In this document: in pieces, positions 35,813 through 48,222 of the stretch | Layout: each line of letters opens with the position of its first letter | Numbering within the stretch: position 1 is the stretch's first letter | Translations under genes and position numbers: made by a program | The notes under the pieces: model-generated | What the model was told of the DNA's origin: nothing | The model's database searches: none | What the model saw: the letters and a program-made list of their open reading frames with translations, nothing else | Source: Syngnathus acus | Lineage: Eukaryota; Chordata; Actinopteri; Syngnathiformes; Syngnathidae | Reading direction: 5' to 3' | DNA: 64,000 nucleotides | NCBI RefSeq assembly: GCF_901709675.1 | Contig: NC_051088.1 | Location: 16,730,193 to 16,794,192 of the forward strand

Positions 35813-38800
35813 ATGGCGGCGGCCGCCTGCGGCCACCTCGGGGCCGTCACTAAAAGCCAGACTCGGGAGCAGATCCGGAGGAACCGCGAGAATTCAAACC
35901 GGAGACGAGCCGCTCTTTTGTTCCTCTCCAACATCTCGCTGGACGGCCGCCCGGTGCATAGTGGCTCAGCCGAGCGGGGAGGGACGCAGGGGCACCAGGA
36001 TGCCGTCCCGGAGCAGAGCGAGCTCGCGTCCACCGCGCTCCTGGAGCCGCAAAGCGATGTCGGGACGTGCTCGGTGAGTTTGTTGGCTTCCGTCAGCTGC
36101 GAGGACGTGAAAGCGACGACGGCGACGCCGCGGACGGGCGCAGGGCTCTTGGCCGTGCCGCCCATCCTCGTCCTGCCTTCCGACGCGGGGGGTGCGGAGC
36201 TGCTGCTCGGCCGTCGCAGGGACTCGGCGCCCTTGGCGGCCGATGGCCACCTCCTCTCCCCGTCACCGTCGGCATCCAACAGCAGCCTGCTGCCTTCACC
36301 AGCGACACCGCGCAAGTCTTCCACGCTGCTGTCGGTGCAAAGCTGCAACTCGCTGTCCTCCGACTTGAGGCAAAGGTGAGTTCAAAAGACGAGACAGCAG
36401 AACTTTGTCTTCTTGTTTGTTTGTTTGTTTGTTTGTTTGTTTGTTTGTTTGTTTGCTCTTCCGGAAAATCTCACCGTTGTTCGCTAGACCAGGGGCGTAT
36501 CTACACCTGGGGCACCATGAAAGGGGGGAACCCCCTCAAAAACAAAAATTTGTATAATGGATAACTGATTATCATTTATTAAATAAACGCCCTGTATTAA
36601 ATGAACAACAAATAACTACCATAACTAAACTTTGCATATATGTATAAATAACTTTATAATAAATTATTTATTATAAATAACAAAAATTGAGAATGATAAA
36701 AGCATAATAAAAAAAAAAAGAAATATAAAACAAGCATTCAATAATTGTTGTCACCTAAATGATTTATTTCGTTGTCCTTGAAAATTAATTAATGGACAAT
36801 ATGCACATGCTGTACATTAATCAAGATCATAAAATGGGCTTGCACCAAATCAAGCAGGAGCAAATTTCACTCTCAATTTGACAACTGACACAAGCTGATA
36901 AAGTATAGAAAAAAATGAAACAAAGTTGACAAAATTATTCATAGCTATTTCCAAAAATATAATAATCATAATATTATTTTACTGAGAAGTCTGGAGATTA
37001 GGGACTGTAAAAAGTATGGAATTCTGAACTCAAATGTTTAAGAGGCCTACTTCCAGCGGGCAGAAATTGACTGGATAAACTCTCTGTACTGGCTGATTTA
37101 ATCAAGAATAGGAAGGAACTATTTGTCTTGTGCTGTCCTTTTTTGAGTGATCGTGTTTTAGTGATACAAACTGAGCAAAGCAAGCACACTTTTAAAAACA
37201 AGAGAGATGCTGAAGTAAGGGAAACCTTTGCACTACTTGTCCAAGCTGCCATTTGTCACCGTTGTGCCTGGCGCCTCATATCAGTTATTCCCCAATTGTG
37301 AGCGCATGATTTTCTTATCTTATCTTGGAGAAGTTTTGCTTTGGAACAATGATGCTAACAATTGGAGAGAATCTGGAAACAGTGGACCACTTGCGATGTC
37401 ATGGATTGGCGGTCGCTTGGCGATTGTGAAGGTTGTTGATGCATGACGCTGAATTGTGAACTGGCGTCTGCAGAGAGGAAGTGGGGGAGGGGATTGATAA
37501 AACCACAGGCAACATCAAGTCTCACAAATGCAAAATGTTTTTTGAGGTGGGGGGTGGCGTACATAGACGCAAACAGAACAAGAGATTAGCTCGTCAAGAT
37601 AAACTGAGTGAATGCGTTCACCGTAAAAGGAAGTTTGCACGTGCTGGCCCACTTTTGTAGTTAGTCATCGTACTGGCATCATTTCAAGCCTGTGGTAATA
37701 AACACCGCTTAACCTATTTGCATGTGACGAAAAGCTGTGAATATGAGCCTTACATAACAACTCATCAGTCCAAACAAAATACCAGCTGCCATTTGTTCTC
37801 CTTACATTGATAACTTAATGACTTTTGGTGACTCGCTTGCAGTGTTGCCACGGTTACCTTGAAAAGTTACTTTAATGATGACTTACTCTGAAAAGTAACT
37901 TGGTTAACTGATTAGTAGATTTTGAAAGTAACTAAATTGGAATTATATGAGTAATAGTACATTCAGTTGATACTGACAATACTTGGCATGGAAATGTCAG
38001 CCAGTTTGCCACTTAATCGGAAATGTAGTTTTAAAAGTGACATTTAAAGGGGAAGTCAACCCCCCAAAATTGTTTACAATAATATGTTTGTTGTTAACAT
38101 TAACTGTGACTGATACGACGTCAACACCACCCACCTAATTCATCTTGAACTCATACACGACCTCCAATATTCACTTTTATGGGGCTGTTAAGAATTCCAA
38201 AGTAATGAAAACAGAATGACAAGAGGGGTGGAGCAGATAGATGGGGTTCACATGCAATAATGGACACCTCCAATATTCACTCTTATGGGGATGGTAAGAA
38301 TTCCAATGTAATGAAAACAGAATGACATGAGGGGTGGAGCAGATAGACGGGGTTCACATGCAATAATGGACACGCACACACAAGTAGCATACACGTAACA
38401 ATGAGAAACAAAATGGAGCAGTAGAATTAAGCTGACATCATTTTCTGGTGTGTCAAACATGCATACGTTTCCAGTAAACAGTTGAATTCCCCTCCACACC
38501 CTTTAATACACACACACGTTTTGTCATAACATTAGTTTCCAAGTACTACAATGTGCTGTATTTCCTTAATTTCCCTCAAAATAGGCAGACAGAAAAAAAT
38601 ACAAAACGCATCTCTGAACTCATCACACTTAACAACAAACAGAAATTTGCCAAATAATGAGGAATTCATCTTAAAGTGACTTCCAGTGGGATTTATTATT
38701 ATCCCATTGAAAATGTTTGTGGGCAGAAAATATATATAAACAGTTTTCTGCCATGTACAATGTGAATTTAAAAAAAATAAAAAATAAAATAAAATTATAT

Positions 38801-41800
38801 AATAAAGGAAACTAATTTATTGCCGTATTTTAAAACACTTGCTCCAGGTCCCTGGGATTAACCTGCAAAAAATTGCTCCTTTATTAGAAAGTAGTTCCTC
38901 AAATTAAGTCAATGACAAGCAAAATTACACCTCAAAGAAATAAATATTTCGAGCCGTGCGCATGTAAGCAATATGCCTACACATTTATTGAAGTTACCCA
39001 GTGACTGTAGATGCAAATGCATCATAATGTATGCGAGGATGCGAGAGACACAGCAGCTGGCCGGCTGAGTGATTATCACGCAGACTCTCCCGCCCCTGCA
39101 AGTGTACGTATGTTGCTCGAAGCACAAGACGTTTAATCTCCAACTGGTGCTTGACCGACCGCTTAATACGAGTTACAGATTGACTTTAAGGGGATTTGAG
39201 TATCTCCCTCACTCCCCTGCTTAAAATACAAACCCTTGACGAACAGTGAAGACAGAGCAGGACATTTCTGCAGATGTTCACGTGTCAATTCAATGACGAG
39301 CCCGAGAAAACATTTCGCAGGTACTAGAAAGGGATATTTTTAAAACCCTCAGAATGTCGATGTCTTAAGAGTAAATAGTTATGATGGATAAACAAAGTCC
39401 CAAATAATGGCCTATTGCTTCCCTTGGGTGTTATGGTAAAACTGCCATACTCTACAATGGCTCAACTTTTGCGGGTGGGATGATGGCTGGTTTGCGTGAG
39501 CCAAGACTTCTTCTCTTAAAACAGCCTAACTTAGTGCTAAAGAGCATGCTATAATTCTTTTTCCTAAGAGTATTTTGACAAAAGCAAAATACATAGAACA
39601 CCCGGAAACTATTTGACATTGTTTGGACATCTAAGCTGCGCTAAGAGACATTGACACTGTCCCGAGAAGGCCGAGAAAGTGACAAATATTGCAAAGCAAA
39701 AAAAGCTGCAATGACATTGACAAAAATCAGAGACGACCCAAAGTTCTTTTTTTAGACGACGCTTTTCAAACAGTGCATTACTGCCACTATATTTGGAAGA
39801 TAAAAGGCCACCAGCTGTAATTAGAATGGCTCCTTCGGGACTGGTCACCGGCTCCATGTTGTAAAACAATCGACAATGGCATCATCTCAAACAGCGGCTT
39901 GAGAGTTTTCTAATTTATGATCCAATTTCACTTAATTGGACATTTCATCATCACTCCCTCTTTCAATCATTAAACAATACCAAATGAACAAGAATAACCA
40001 CTCAGTAGTGATCCGAGAAAGAAATTGTGCAATAAACTTGAATGCAAAATAAATTGCTTTTATTTGCTGATTAATCAAAATAATCAATAGAATATTTGAT
40101 AGTGACACCCTTACAAGCATTCGGGCCATGAATATTCAATAACCCAATTGATTTTGAATTGACAAGCTGTGTAGTAAGATACAGACTTGTTCGATTCCAT
40201 TCGACCATGCCACCAGCATCAAAGCGCCAAAGAGTCAGCAAAAGCTTGGGGATATTTGTGTGCGCTTAGTTCCTGATGTAAACAACAATTGTCGTCCTCA
40301 GCAGCAGTCAAGAATTTTTTCCATTCCCACAAAACCTTCCACAACATCCTGGAGAAAAGAAGCCGCTGGGTTCTCATGGGAGAAGGTCACTGCGGGTCAC
40401 GCCGATTAGAATGCGGCTGCCGATGGGATCTGCCGCTTGGATGCCGGGATAGATTTAGATGGAGGCTACCACACATACTAGATCAGCTTGGCAGCTTGAC
40501 CAACCAGCGGCGACTAGAATGACTGATTGTACTCACTCATAGAAAGAAGCAGCAGTTCGTACATTTTGAACTCATTTTCTGATTCTTGTTTATGTCGAAC
40601 CAAAGCACGATAGATAGATTGATTGAGCTTAGTTGTGTTTATATGTCTTCATTCGGCTGTCATTCCCACACAAATGGAACATTCCTGAACATCCTCCAGA
40701 ATGTCGTGGATTGCTGTGGAAATGTGAAGGCTGAGAAAAAGTCCAAAAATCTGACCGGCCATTCACAATGACCTCAAAGTCGATGTAACCCATCAAATAT
40801 GTTGTGCTTTTATTTTGAAAGTTATGGTTTATTATTAGTCCAGCTATCGGCCAGACCTTTGGTTTCATCTGCTGGCTTGGAAATGGCATATTATCAGTGA
40901 CGAGCCTCGTCGAAATGGATGAAACTCAAGTATACCTTTGAAGTGGCCGATTGTTTTGAAGGAGCGCCGATGCGGGAATACACACGGCGTGCAATTTGAG
41001 CCAGCGCAGGTGCTGCTGTGCGTCTGCTGTGCTGATGTCACAGCAGTTGCATAATTGCTGTGATGTCATCGAGACGATCTCCTTGGCCTGATTTTTATGC
41101 GGAGTTGCTTTAATCCGTGAGGTCAATGCAGCCATACAGCTGAGGTTAGATGCGGAAAACACTTAGATAAGGACCGAATGACTCCAATGCTTATCGCTTT
41201 CTTTCCAGTATCAATTTGCAAGAAGACATGAGAAAAGGTCAAAAGACGTCAAAATCCAAAAATGAGCCCATCTAAAATGTGCTGAGTCGTGAAATACCAG
41301 AAAGCACACATGCAGCCATTTTGTTTGCGTGTCAAGTGTCATTTTTGTTACATTGTGAGATCTTGATTGATGTCTTCATGCTTCAGGACCCGAAATCTCT
41401 CTGGCGGTTCTCCCAGGCCGCGACACACCAAGAAGATCCACTTCATCAAAAACATGAAGCAGTACGACACGAGGGGCAGCAGGTGAGACAAAAACACTGG
41501 CACCCATGTAGGCGTGTTTGGGCACAGTTTTGCCATAAAACCATAAACATAATATGAGCCACACGATTGCATTGAGCTGAACTTGAGGACATCTCGGCTC
41601 CGTTTTAAAGCAGCGCTATGACAAGTGCATGACTTTGCATGACTTTTTTTTTAATGCAATAAACGCTTGAGGCCAAGCTTAAGTCAGCCAAAAATCCTTG
41701 CCAATGTCAAGTTAAGGCATGCTGCTAAAATGCTCGCAGCTAATGTTAGCGCCTCTCCTACCATGGACGTGCTGATGTTTTGAACTTAGATCACTGTTTG

Positions 41801-44800
41801 CTGCCTGCGGTTTTCAGAGCAACTGATTTTTCAAGTCCTACAGAATATTGTTTTCTGTAACAATACGAGCACCGAATCTACCATGAGAAAGAATAGACTC
41901 TCTTGTTCCACCGGAAAAAAAATTGGATTCCACCTCTCTCTTGTCGACAAACTTTTAAAAAGTGACAAGTAATTATTAGCAATCCGGAGTACATCAGCTG
42001 GGTTCAACAAAAAACAGGAGTTTCTCACAAAAAAGCAGAGAAAAAGGTTCATCCACTTACTGATACTCAAACTGACTCATGGAATGGCACGTCAGTCACG
42101 GGCTTGTTTTTTTTTCTTTATTATACGACCACCATCTTGGTCATTCATCCAAGATTGTCGTACGTTTTCCGAATCACATCACACACACACATAGCATACT
42201 CTGCTAATACTAGTCATATACATGCTTATTTGAGTGTAAAAAAACTGAGTGTAAAAAAAATTATTTTCTCCCTTAATCAGTCATGCGTGTTCAAAAAAAG
42301 ATGCAATTTTCATCAGGCAGTGGCAATCACAAAATCTGCAGAGCAAGACAGGTTTATTCTCCTGTATCGCAATTTTTGTAGATGACTCATTCCCGTCTAG
42401 ACAAGAAATAGACATGAAATGTATTGTAATTGCCATATTAATACTACATTTATTATTGTTTGAAGCAGCTTGTCACTTTCCGTGCCATTGCTTTGTCTCC
42501 TCCTTCAGTGTAATTGTTCCTCTATTCTTCCTTGCAGACGGAACAAATCTGACCTCTGGGTCCGGGGGAACAAGAATGAGTCGTTCTGTAATAATAGACT
42601 CACGGCTGATTGTTCCAAAATAGATCTTGCCACCAGCGGCGCAGCTGTTTGTAGATTACCAGTCACAATGTCATCGTGCAGAAGAGATCATGCACAATAC
42701 CCGAGCAAATGTACAAGAATGCAGAGAACTTGTGTCTTGCTGGAGCCGCAAGTGAAATAAGACATCTAGTGTAGTTAGGCGCTAAAATGTACTGCTCCTG
42801 TCACAATTCGGGTCATTTCCCGTCGTCAAATCCCCACAGACTTGACTTTCCCATGCATCATGGGAACCAAATGCTCTTTTGCTTGCTTGCCAGCCAAACG
42901 CTTGTTCACGACAGTCGCACAAAAGTGAGTCCTGTGAATGTTCACAACTGTGAAGGGGGAAAGACGAATTTCCAACGTGTGTTTTGTCGCCTTCAGGATC
43001 GTCTTGATCTGCGCTAAAAGATCCCTGTGTGCGGCCTTCTCGATCCTGCCGTACGGAGAAAGCTTTTACCTCAGGTACACGCGCTGAGTTGAATTGAAAC
43101 ACGTGTTGATAGCACATTTGAAAGGAAGGACTGGAAAGAAGAACGCTGCTCTCTCGTCAAATGAATGTTTCTGTACGCCTTTCTGTCTCTAGTGAGCCCA
43201 TGCTGAACCATCCCCGGAGGAGACACTCGTCCGGGAATATTTCCACTTCCTTGGAGATGATGGGACTGGAGGGTTTCCACTTGGAGACGTACGGCAGGGT
43301 ACGTCAACACACACCCGTGTCACAAGAATCCATTCCCACGTGACCCGACCTTTCCTTTGCCTCTGGTCCAGTCGGTGTCGTACGCCCAGTTCCTGTACCC
43401 CACCAACGCCTTGGCAAGTCAGAAGCCGTCGTCCACCAGCGACCTCACGCTGCAAATTCCCGTTTCCAGGAGCTCTCACAGCATGCCCGGCAGGCGTTTA
43501 CCCCCGAGTAGGCTCAACAGCGCCGTGGGACTAGACCTTGGTAGAACACACAAACAGTACTCATCTTCATTTTCTGTGTACAGAGCAAACGTCCATAATT
43601 AGAGGGAAGCATCTTTTATAATTCTGCCATCATGCAATTTGATTTGTTAAGGTCACCCATCAATAGTCAAGAAGTAAGGCCATCAAAATGTTCCTTTATA
43701 TGAGAGAGGAAAAAAAAGCTTTACGTATTGTTCTGTCCGCCACCGATCCAAACTGATATGATATCTGCTCTTAGGCCAAGACAAGATAAACGAGGAGTGG
43801 GCTGGATTTTAAAATCTCATCTCTCCTATTCTGCAGGACTGGAGGACATGACAGACTACGACCCGAACATCCTCAATGACCCCCAGTGGCCTTGCGGGAA
43901 ACACAAGCGGGTGCTGATCTTCGCCTCTTACATGGTGAGAACATTTTTCAATGTGGAAGAAGCATGTTGAACCACCGGAAGAGATCTTGCATCTTCTCTG
44001 TCTTTGCCAACACCGACCCCACGAGACCTTTGCCTATTTTTGCAGCATTCATCAAAGTAGCTTTTTGCATTTGGCCACCACGAGCAACAGTCAATCTACC
44101 ATCCGTTTCTGCTCTGCAGTGATCCCGAGTACCCCGACAGAATATGGTGACCAAAAAAATGTCAAGAAGCACCAAATAGGCACATGCCTTGATGTCAGCT
44201 TAATTGGTGGCCTGATAGGCAGCAGCTTAGTGGAATCTATTCCAAAGGGATGCAGACACACACACACACACATGCATTGCTGTTTAATCCATCCCAGGGG
44301 ATTTTTACTCCAGAGGCTAAGCTATAATTCCACTCACGTACGTGTGCGCGAACACGCCGTCATTAGGTTTCACGTTTAGCGGCTGGCTTTTGACATCCTC
44401 GGAGCGTTCCATTGGCCGTGAAGTGTTGCGTGATCATTTTGTTTCCATTCCTTCTCTCGTCGCAGACCACCGTCATCGAGTACGTGAAGCCTTCCGACCT
44501 GAAGAAAGACATGAACGAGACATTCAAGGAGAAGTTTCCTCACATCAAACTCACCCTGAGTAAGATTCGCAGGTACGTGGAAGCGTAAACACCTTCTCAG
44601 AATGCCCGAGCGGAAAGGCGTCTCACGAGGCGGTCGCGCTCGCGGCGAATCACGAGTGACCTTTTGCTCGTCTGCGTCTCAGTCTGAAGCAAGAGATGCA
44701 ATTGGTCGGCGAGGATTGCGGCCTGCAGCCCTCCACCATCGCAATGGCCTTCGTCTACTTTGAAAAGTTGGTACTGCAGGGGCGACTCAACAAACAGAAC

Positions 44801-45566
44801 AGGTAGGCCTACTTTTGGCTACGAAAGTAGACGGAAGGAGCAGTCATTGACGGCTGGATTATTTCCAAAATGGCTCCCATTAGTGTTGCTATGTTATCAT
44901 TACAGTATAACTCAGGCTAATATTATTGGTATTATTTTCTTTCAAATGAGGTCTTCAATTAAAACGTCCCTATTTATTTGGCTTTATTCTACAGGAAGTT
45001 GGTGTCAGCTGCGTGCATCCTATTGGCTGCCAAGATCAGCAGTGATCTAAGAAAACAGGAGGTTAAACATCTCATCGATGTAAGATGCCTGCGCTCACAC
45101 ACCCACACCAATTTACAACAGTGATGATAAAGATAAGACAGAAATATTATTACAGTATTGTCATACCTTGAACATCAAGTGCCCCACAGGTTTTTCCCAG
45201 TTAGAAGGAATCAGATGCTGTTTTTTCTTTTTGGAGGGTTTGTTTTGCGATGTCAGCAAAAACTTGACTTAATCATGAGTTTCTGACACGCTACCGCTAG
45301 GTGGCAGCATCTGGCCATCATTGTGAGTGCAGGTTATTATAAATAGTGAAGAAAATTATGTTTGGTGAAAGTTTTGGTAAAAAAAGAAGTTCCAAACCTT
45401 TTATATGTTATGTTTTGAGCAGAAGCTTGAGGAGCGCTTCAGGATCGGCAGGCGGGAGCTGATAAGCTTTGAGTTCACCATCCTGGTGGCCCTGGAGATG
45501 GCACTCTACCTTCCGGAAAGTAAAGTCATGCCTCATTATAGGCGGCTGGTCCAGCAGCAGATGTAG
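35813..45566 (+). CDS. cables2: CDK5 and ABL enzyme substrate (CABLES), best cables2, 10 exons recognised
   Basis: Cyclin-box adaptor that links cyclin-dependent kinases to non-receptor tyrosine kinases. Exons: 35813-36375, 41387-41482, 42997-43074, 43193-43298, 43372-43540, 43837-43934, 44466-44572, 44683-44802, 44995-45079, 45423-45566; 521 residues, all phases consistent. The N-terminus [26 protein letters not shown] is the family signature. Then come [35 protein letters not shown] and [12 protein letters not shown]. The C-terminal cyclin-like domain starts at [19 protein letters not shown] and includes [34 protein letters not shown] and [33 protein letters not shown] and [15 protein letters not shown] favour CABLES2 over CABLES1. 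A conserved SQRxSLE segment expected between exons 1 and 2 was not found. Confidence 0.9.
36414..36455 (+). repeat. (GTTT)n microsatellite, about 10 units
   Basis: Pure tetranucleotide array starting about 38 bp after the exon 1 donor of cables2. Confidence 0.95.
38160..38371. repeat. 106-bp tandem duplication in cables2 intron 1
   Basis: Two head-to-tail copies (38,160-38,265 and 38,266-38,371) share CCTCCAATATTCACT, GTGGAGCAGATAGA and GGTTCACATGCAATAATGGA, with only a few substitutions. The duplication appears recent. Confidence 0.88.
45294..45309 (+). promoter_or_regulatory. CTCF-like core in cables2 intron 9
   Basis: CCGCTAGGTGGCAGCA fits the vertebrate CTCF core well. Shorter related cores occur at 2,232-2,244, 3,257-3,269 and 47,886-47,899 in plus orientation, and at 1,922-1,933 and 21,521-21,534 in minus orientation. 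Binding is not shown by sequence alone. Confidence 0.4.
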
Positions 45567-45791
45567 CTTGGTCTTCGAAGACCCTTCCTTCTTCCCTGAT
45601 TTGCACAGCTTGAGGGAAACAGCCCTATTTGGCCCTCAACAAGTTGTCTTTCTGAAATGGATCAGGGGTGGCATTCTGGATTGCTAGCTCCATCTCGAAT
45701 TGCGTGTGGGAATCCTAACCGGGCCTTTGGAAAATCTGCCAAAAGAAGAAATGCCGTGAAATTTCTTGCGGCATTTTCTCTTGTGTAACGC

Positions 45792-45797
45792 AATAAA
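45792..45797 (+). promoter_or_regulatory. cables2: cables2 candidate poly(A) signal
   Basis: AATAAA 226 nt after the cables2 stop codon and the first canonical signal downstream. It is followed by a genomic A-run. Confidence 0.5.
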
Positions 45798-46415
45798 AAA
45801 AAAAAAAAGACTGATTTCTCGCAAATCCCTCCAAGCAAAATTTGCATATGAGGGCAGCCTACTCGTTCCCAGAGTTGGCAGTTGATTTGAATCTGAAAAA
45901 GAGACCGAGCAAACTGTGGGAACTGTCGGCTTTCAAATGACCCCGAGGACTCCACACCTCAGCTGTGAAACTTAAGATGAAATCTCTTCAACGGTGCAGT
46001 TGCCTCTATTCATCTTTTTTGTGGAAGACTGAGACCTGGAGGTCTGATGATCACATGATCTCCGTGAGCACATGAGTCGACAAAGCCGAACTACCGGTCT
46101 TCGTGTGACGCCCATAAATGGCGACTGCGGCCCAACCCGAAGCAGCAAGACAAAACCAGTCGTCCACCAAAGATTCCAGACGATTCCTGCAAAATGGTCA
46201 ACCCATCCAATTGCTGACTCTCAAAGCAATCTAATGTTTGATGTCATTTTCTCAAGGTCTTCATCCTTCTATCTGCAAGTCTTCCCTCGTCACCTCTTTG
46301 GTCATATTTGCCTCCCTTTCGCAAGCCCTCCTTCCAGTTTTCTCCAACTTTTAATCTGCACTTATGCCCTGAACTGCTTCCTCGGTTTGGTCCATACAAA
46401 CAAAAAACGCCTATT

Positions 46416-46785
46416 ACACTGAAGAAAAATTGTATTTCATCCAGTGATTGCACAAAGTAAAATCATCTGGATCCAGATAAAAAGAATAAGTACATGTATT
46501 TAAAAAATGTCTGGATCCAGATGATTTTAATTTGCAACCACGAGAAAATAAAATTCTCAACTAAAATTCAACAAAAACTATTTTTCTGCTATAGCAGAAA
46601 GATCCAGCTGCATTTCCATCATTTATTTTGTCAAGTGGTTGCACAAAAATTTCCATCTGGATACAATTACTGTAACTGTATAATCAACTTAAAAATTGGA
46701 TCCAGATCCTTTCATTTCGTGCAACCAGTTGATGAACTAAAATTGAATAAATTCCATCAACTATTTTTCTCAAAGGGAAAAATAG
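46416..46785. mobile_element. MITE-like element, copy A (right end unclear)
   Basis: Starts ACACTGAAGAAAAATTG and carries words shared with copy B at 48,056: TGGATCCAGAT, GTCAAGTGGTTGCACAAA, AAATTCAAC. It appears rearranged or composite, and no matching right terminus is visible. Confidence 0.5.
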
Positions 46786-48055
46786 GCTGTGATATTTTTT
46801 TACCTATGATAAATACGGTATGTATATTTTTTGTATTGTGATATGTCGCTCAAGTCGATTATTTATTCACTGATTGACATTTGCAGCATCGGGAAGTAGA
46901 GTGACTTTCAGATCTCGTGCAACTTTGTGTTCTTTGCATTACAGACTTGATTCTATGCAGCCTTCCCATCCCGTCGCACACTGATGAATTTCAGCTTGCG
47001 TTTTTTCTTTTTGTCTACTTGTCTTCCCTTTATTTATGACATTTTTTTTACATTTCAGTTAATTGTTTGTGTTTTCAGATGTCAGCTGAGTCCGCAGCAG
47101 TCTCATTTCATTTCAAATGCATGATGTAAAATACTTGGATCTAGTGCTTAGGTTGATTGATTGTCTCATACCAGTGAGTTGACCTCTTCTTGACATTCCA
47201 CAATCCGCATCGTTCCACAAATTCCTTTTTTTAGTACCAACATCCCAAACAAACATACAAAAAATGATAACTGAAATTTCTCATCATAATCGTTTTTATC
47301 GTTTGACTTTCTGCTTGTCCAGCAGGGGTCGCTACCTGGCGTGATTTGTTTGGCACAGATTTTACCCTCGAGCCACTCAATCCATCTTTTACGCCCCTCT
47401 TCCATATGTATGTTTTTGTTACATGACGTCAACATGTACACATTTAGTGACTTGTAGCTCCCGACCACCGACTGTTTCCTATTTAATTTAGAGAATAGAG
47501 CAGTGATTAGGTATTTTTTGCTAGATGAATGCCAAGATAACTGCCAATGTATATTAAATATTTATTTTCTTAAAAGAAATGTGAGCTGATTTTGATTTGA
47601 CTATTCTTTTGTAAATATGGTTAAACTGTATCATGGTTTGAAGAAAATGTTCCGTTATCCACCCATTCGCGAAAAGAACTGAATTCTGTATTGTACTTTC
47701 TAATTTTATAGACTTTTTAAAATTGTCAAACTAGGCTCAATATTGTGAATGCTTGATTGTGTATGATTTGGCGACCATTCCAGAGTGTCTCCATCTCTGG
47801 CCCCAAGGCATTTGAAATAGATTCCGATGAGGAATATCCGAAAAGTCTCTCTGAAACGGCTCCCGATTGCAGTGCCCCAAATGTGCCACTAGATAGCAGC
47901 AAATATTACACAACATGAATAAATCAATCAATAAAAGTTGATTATAAAGGCGATCATGTGGACTTTGGATCCACCCTATCAGAGCTTTGATTTCACAATA
48001 TATTTGATATTATTGTTGTACCGTAGTGTACCGCTGTGCGACACTATCCCTTCTT

Positions 48056-48222
48056 ACACTGAAAAAAAATAATGCGTGTTGAATTCACTCAATAATAAAT
48101 CCAGATACATTTACATATATCATCTACTTTAAAAATAATGGATCTGGGTCGACAGGATTATTTTGCGCAACCACTTGACAAATAAAAATGAGTAAATTCA
48201 ACAAAGACTTTTTTCCCAGTGT
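48056..48222. mobile_element. MITE-like element, copy B, 167 bp
   Basis: It begins ACACTGAAAAAAAA and ends TTTTTTCCCAGTGT, imperfect terminal inverted repeats. It is AT-rich and non-coding. Internal words (GCGCAACCACTTGACAAATA) are the reverse complement of words in copy A. Confidence 0.65.

Larger units (their letters stand above)
36376..41386. other. cables2 intron 1 (5.0 kb), AT-rich
   Basis: It begins with a GTTT array at 36,414-36,455 and contains a 106-bp tandem duplication at 38,160-38,371, a probable dispersed repeat around 38,045-38,100 (GGGGAAGTCAACCCCCC) and long AT-rich stretches. I searched for an exon encoding the CABLES SQRxSLE segment and did not see one. Confidence 0.5.

Noticed and set aside
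35686-36348. 220-codon minus-strand open frame over cables2 exon 1
   Set aside because: Antisense of a CpG-rich coding exon whose sense frame carries the CABLES signature.
40201-40320. Possible missing cables2 exon ([12 protein letters not shown]-like reading)
   Set aside because: Resembles the CABLES basic segment only loosely, lacks the SLE core and has no convincing splice sites in phase.
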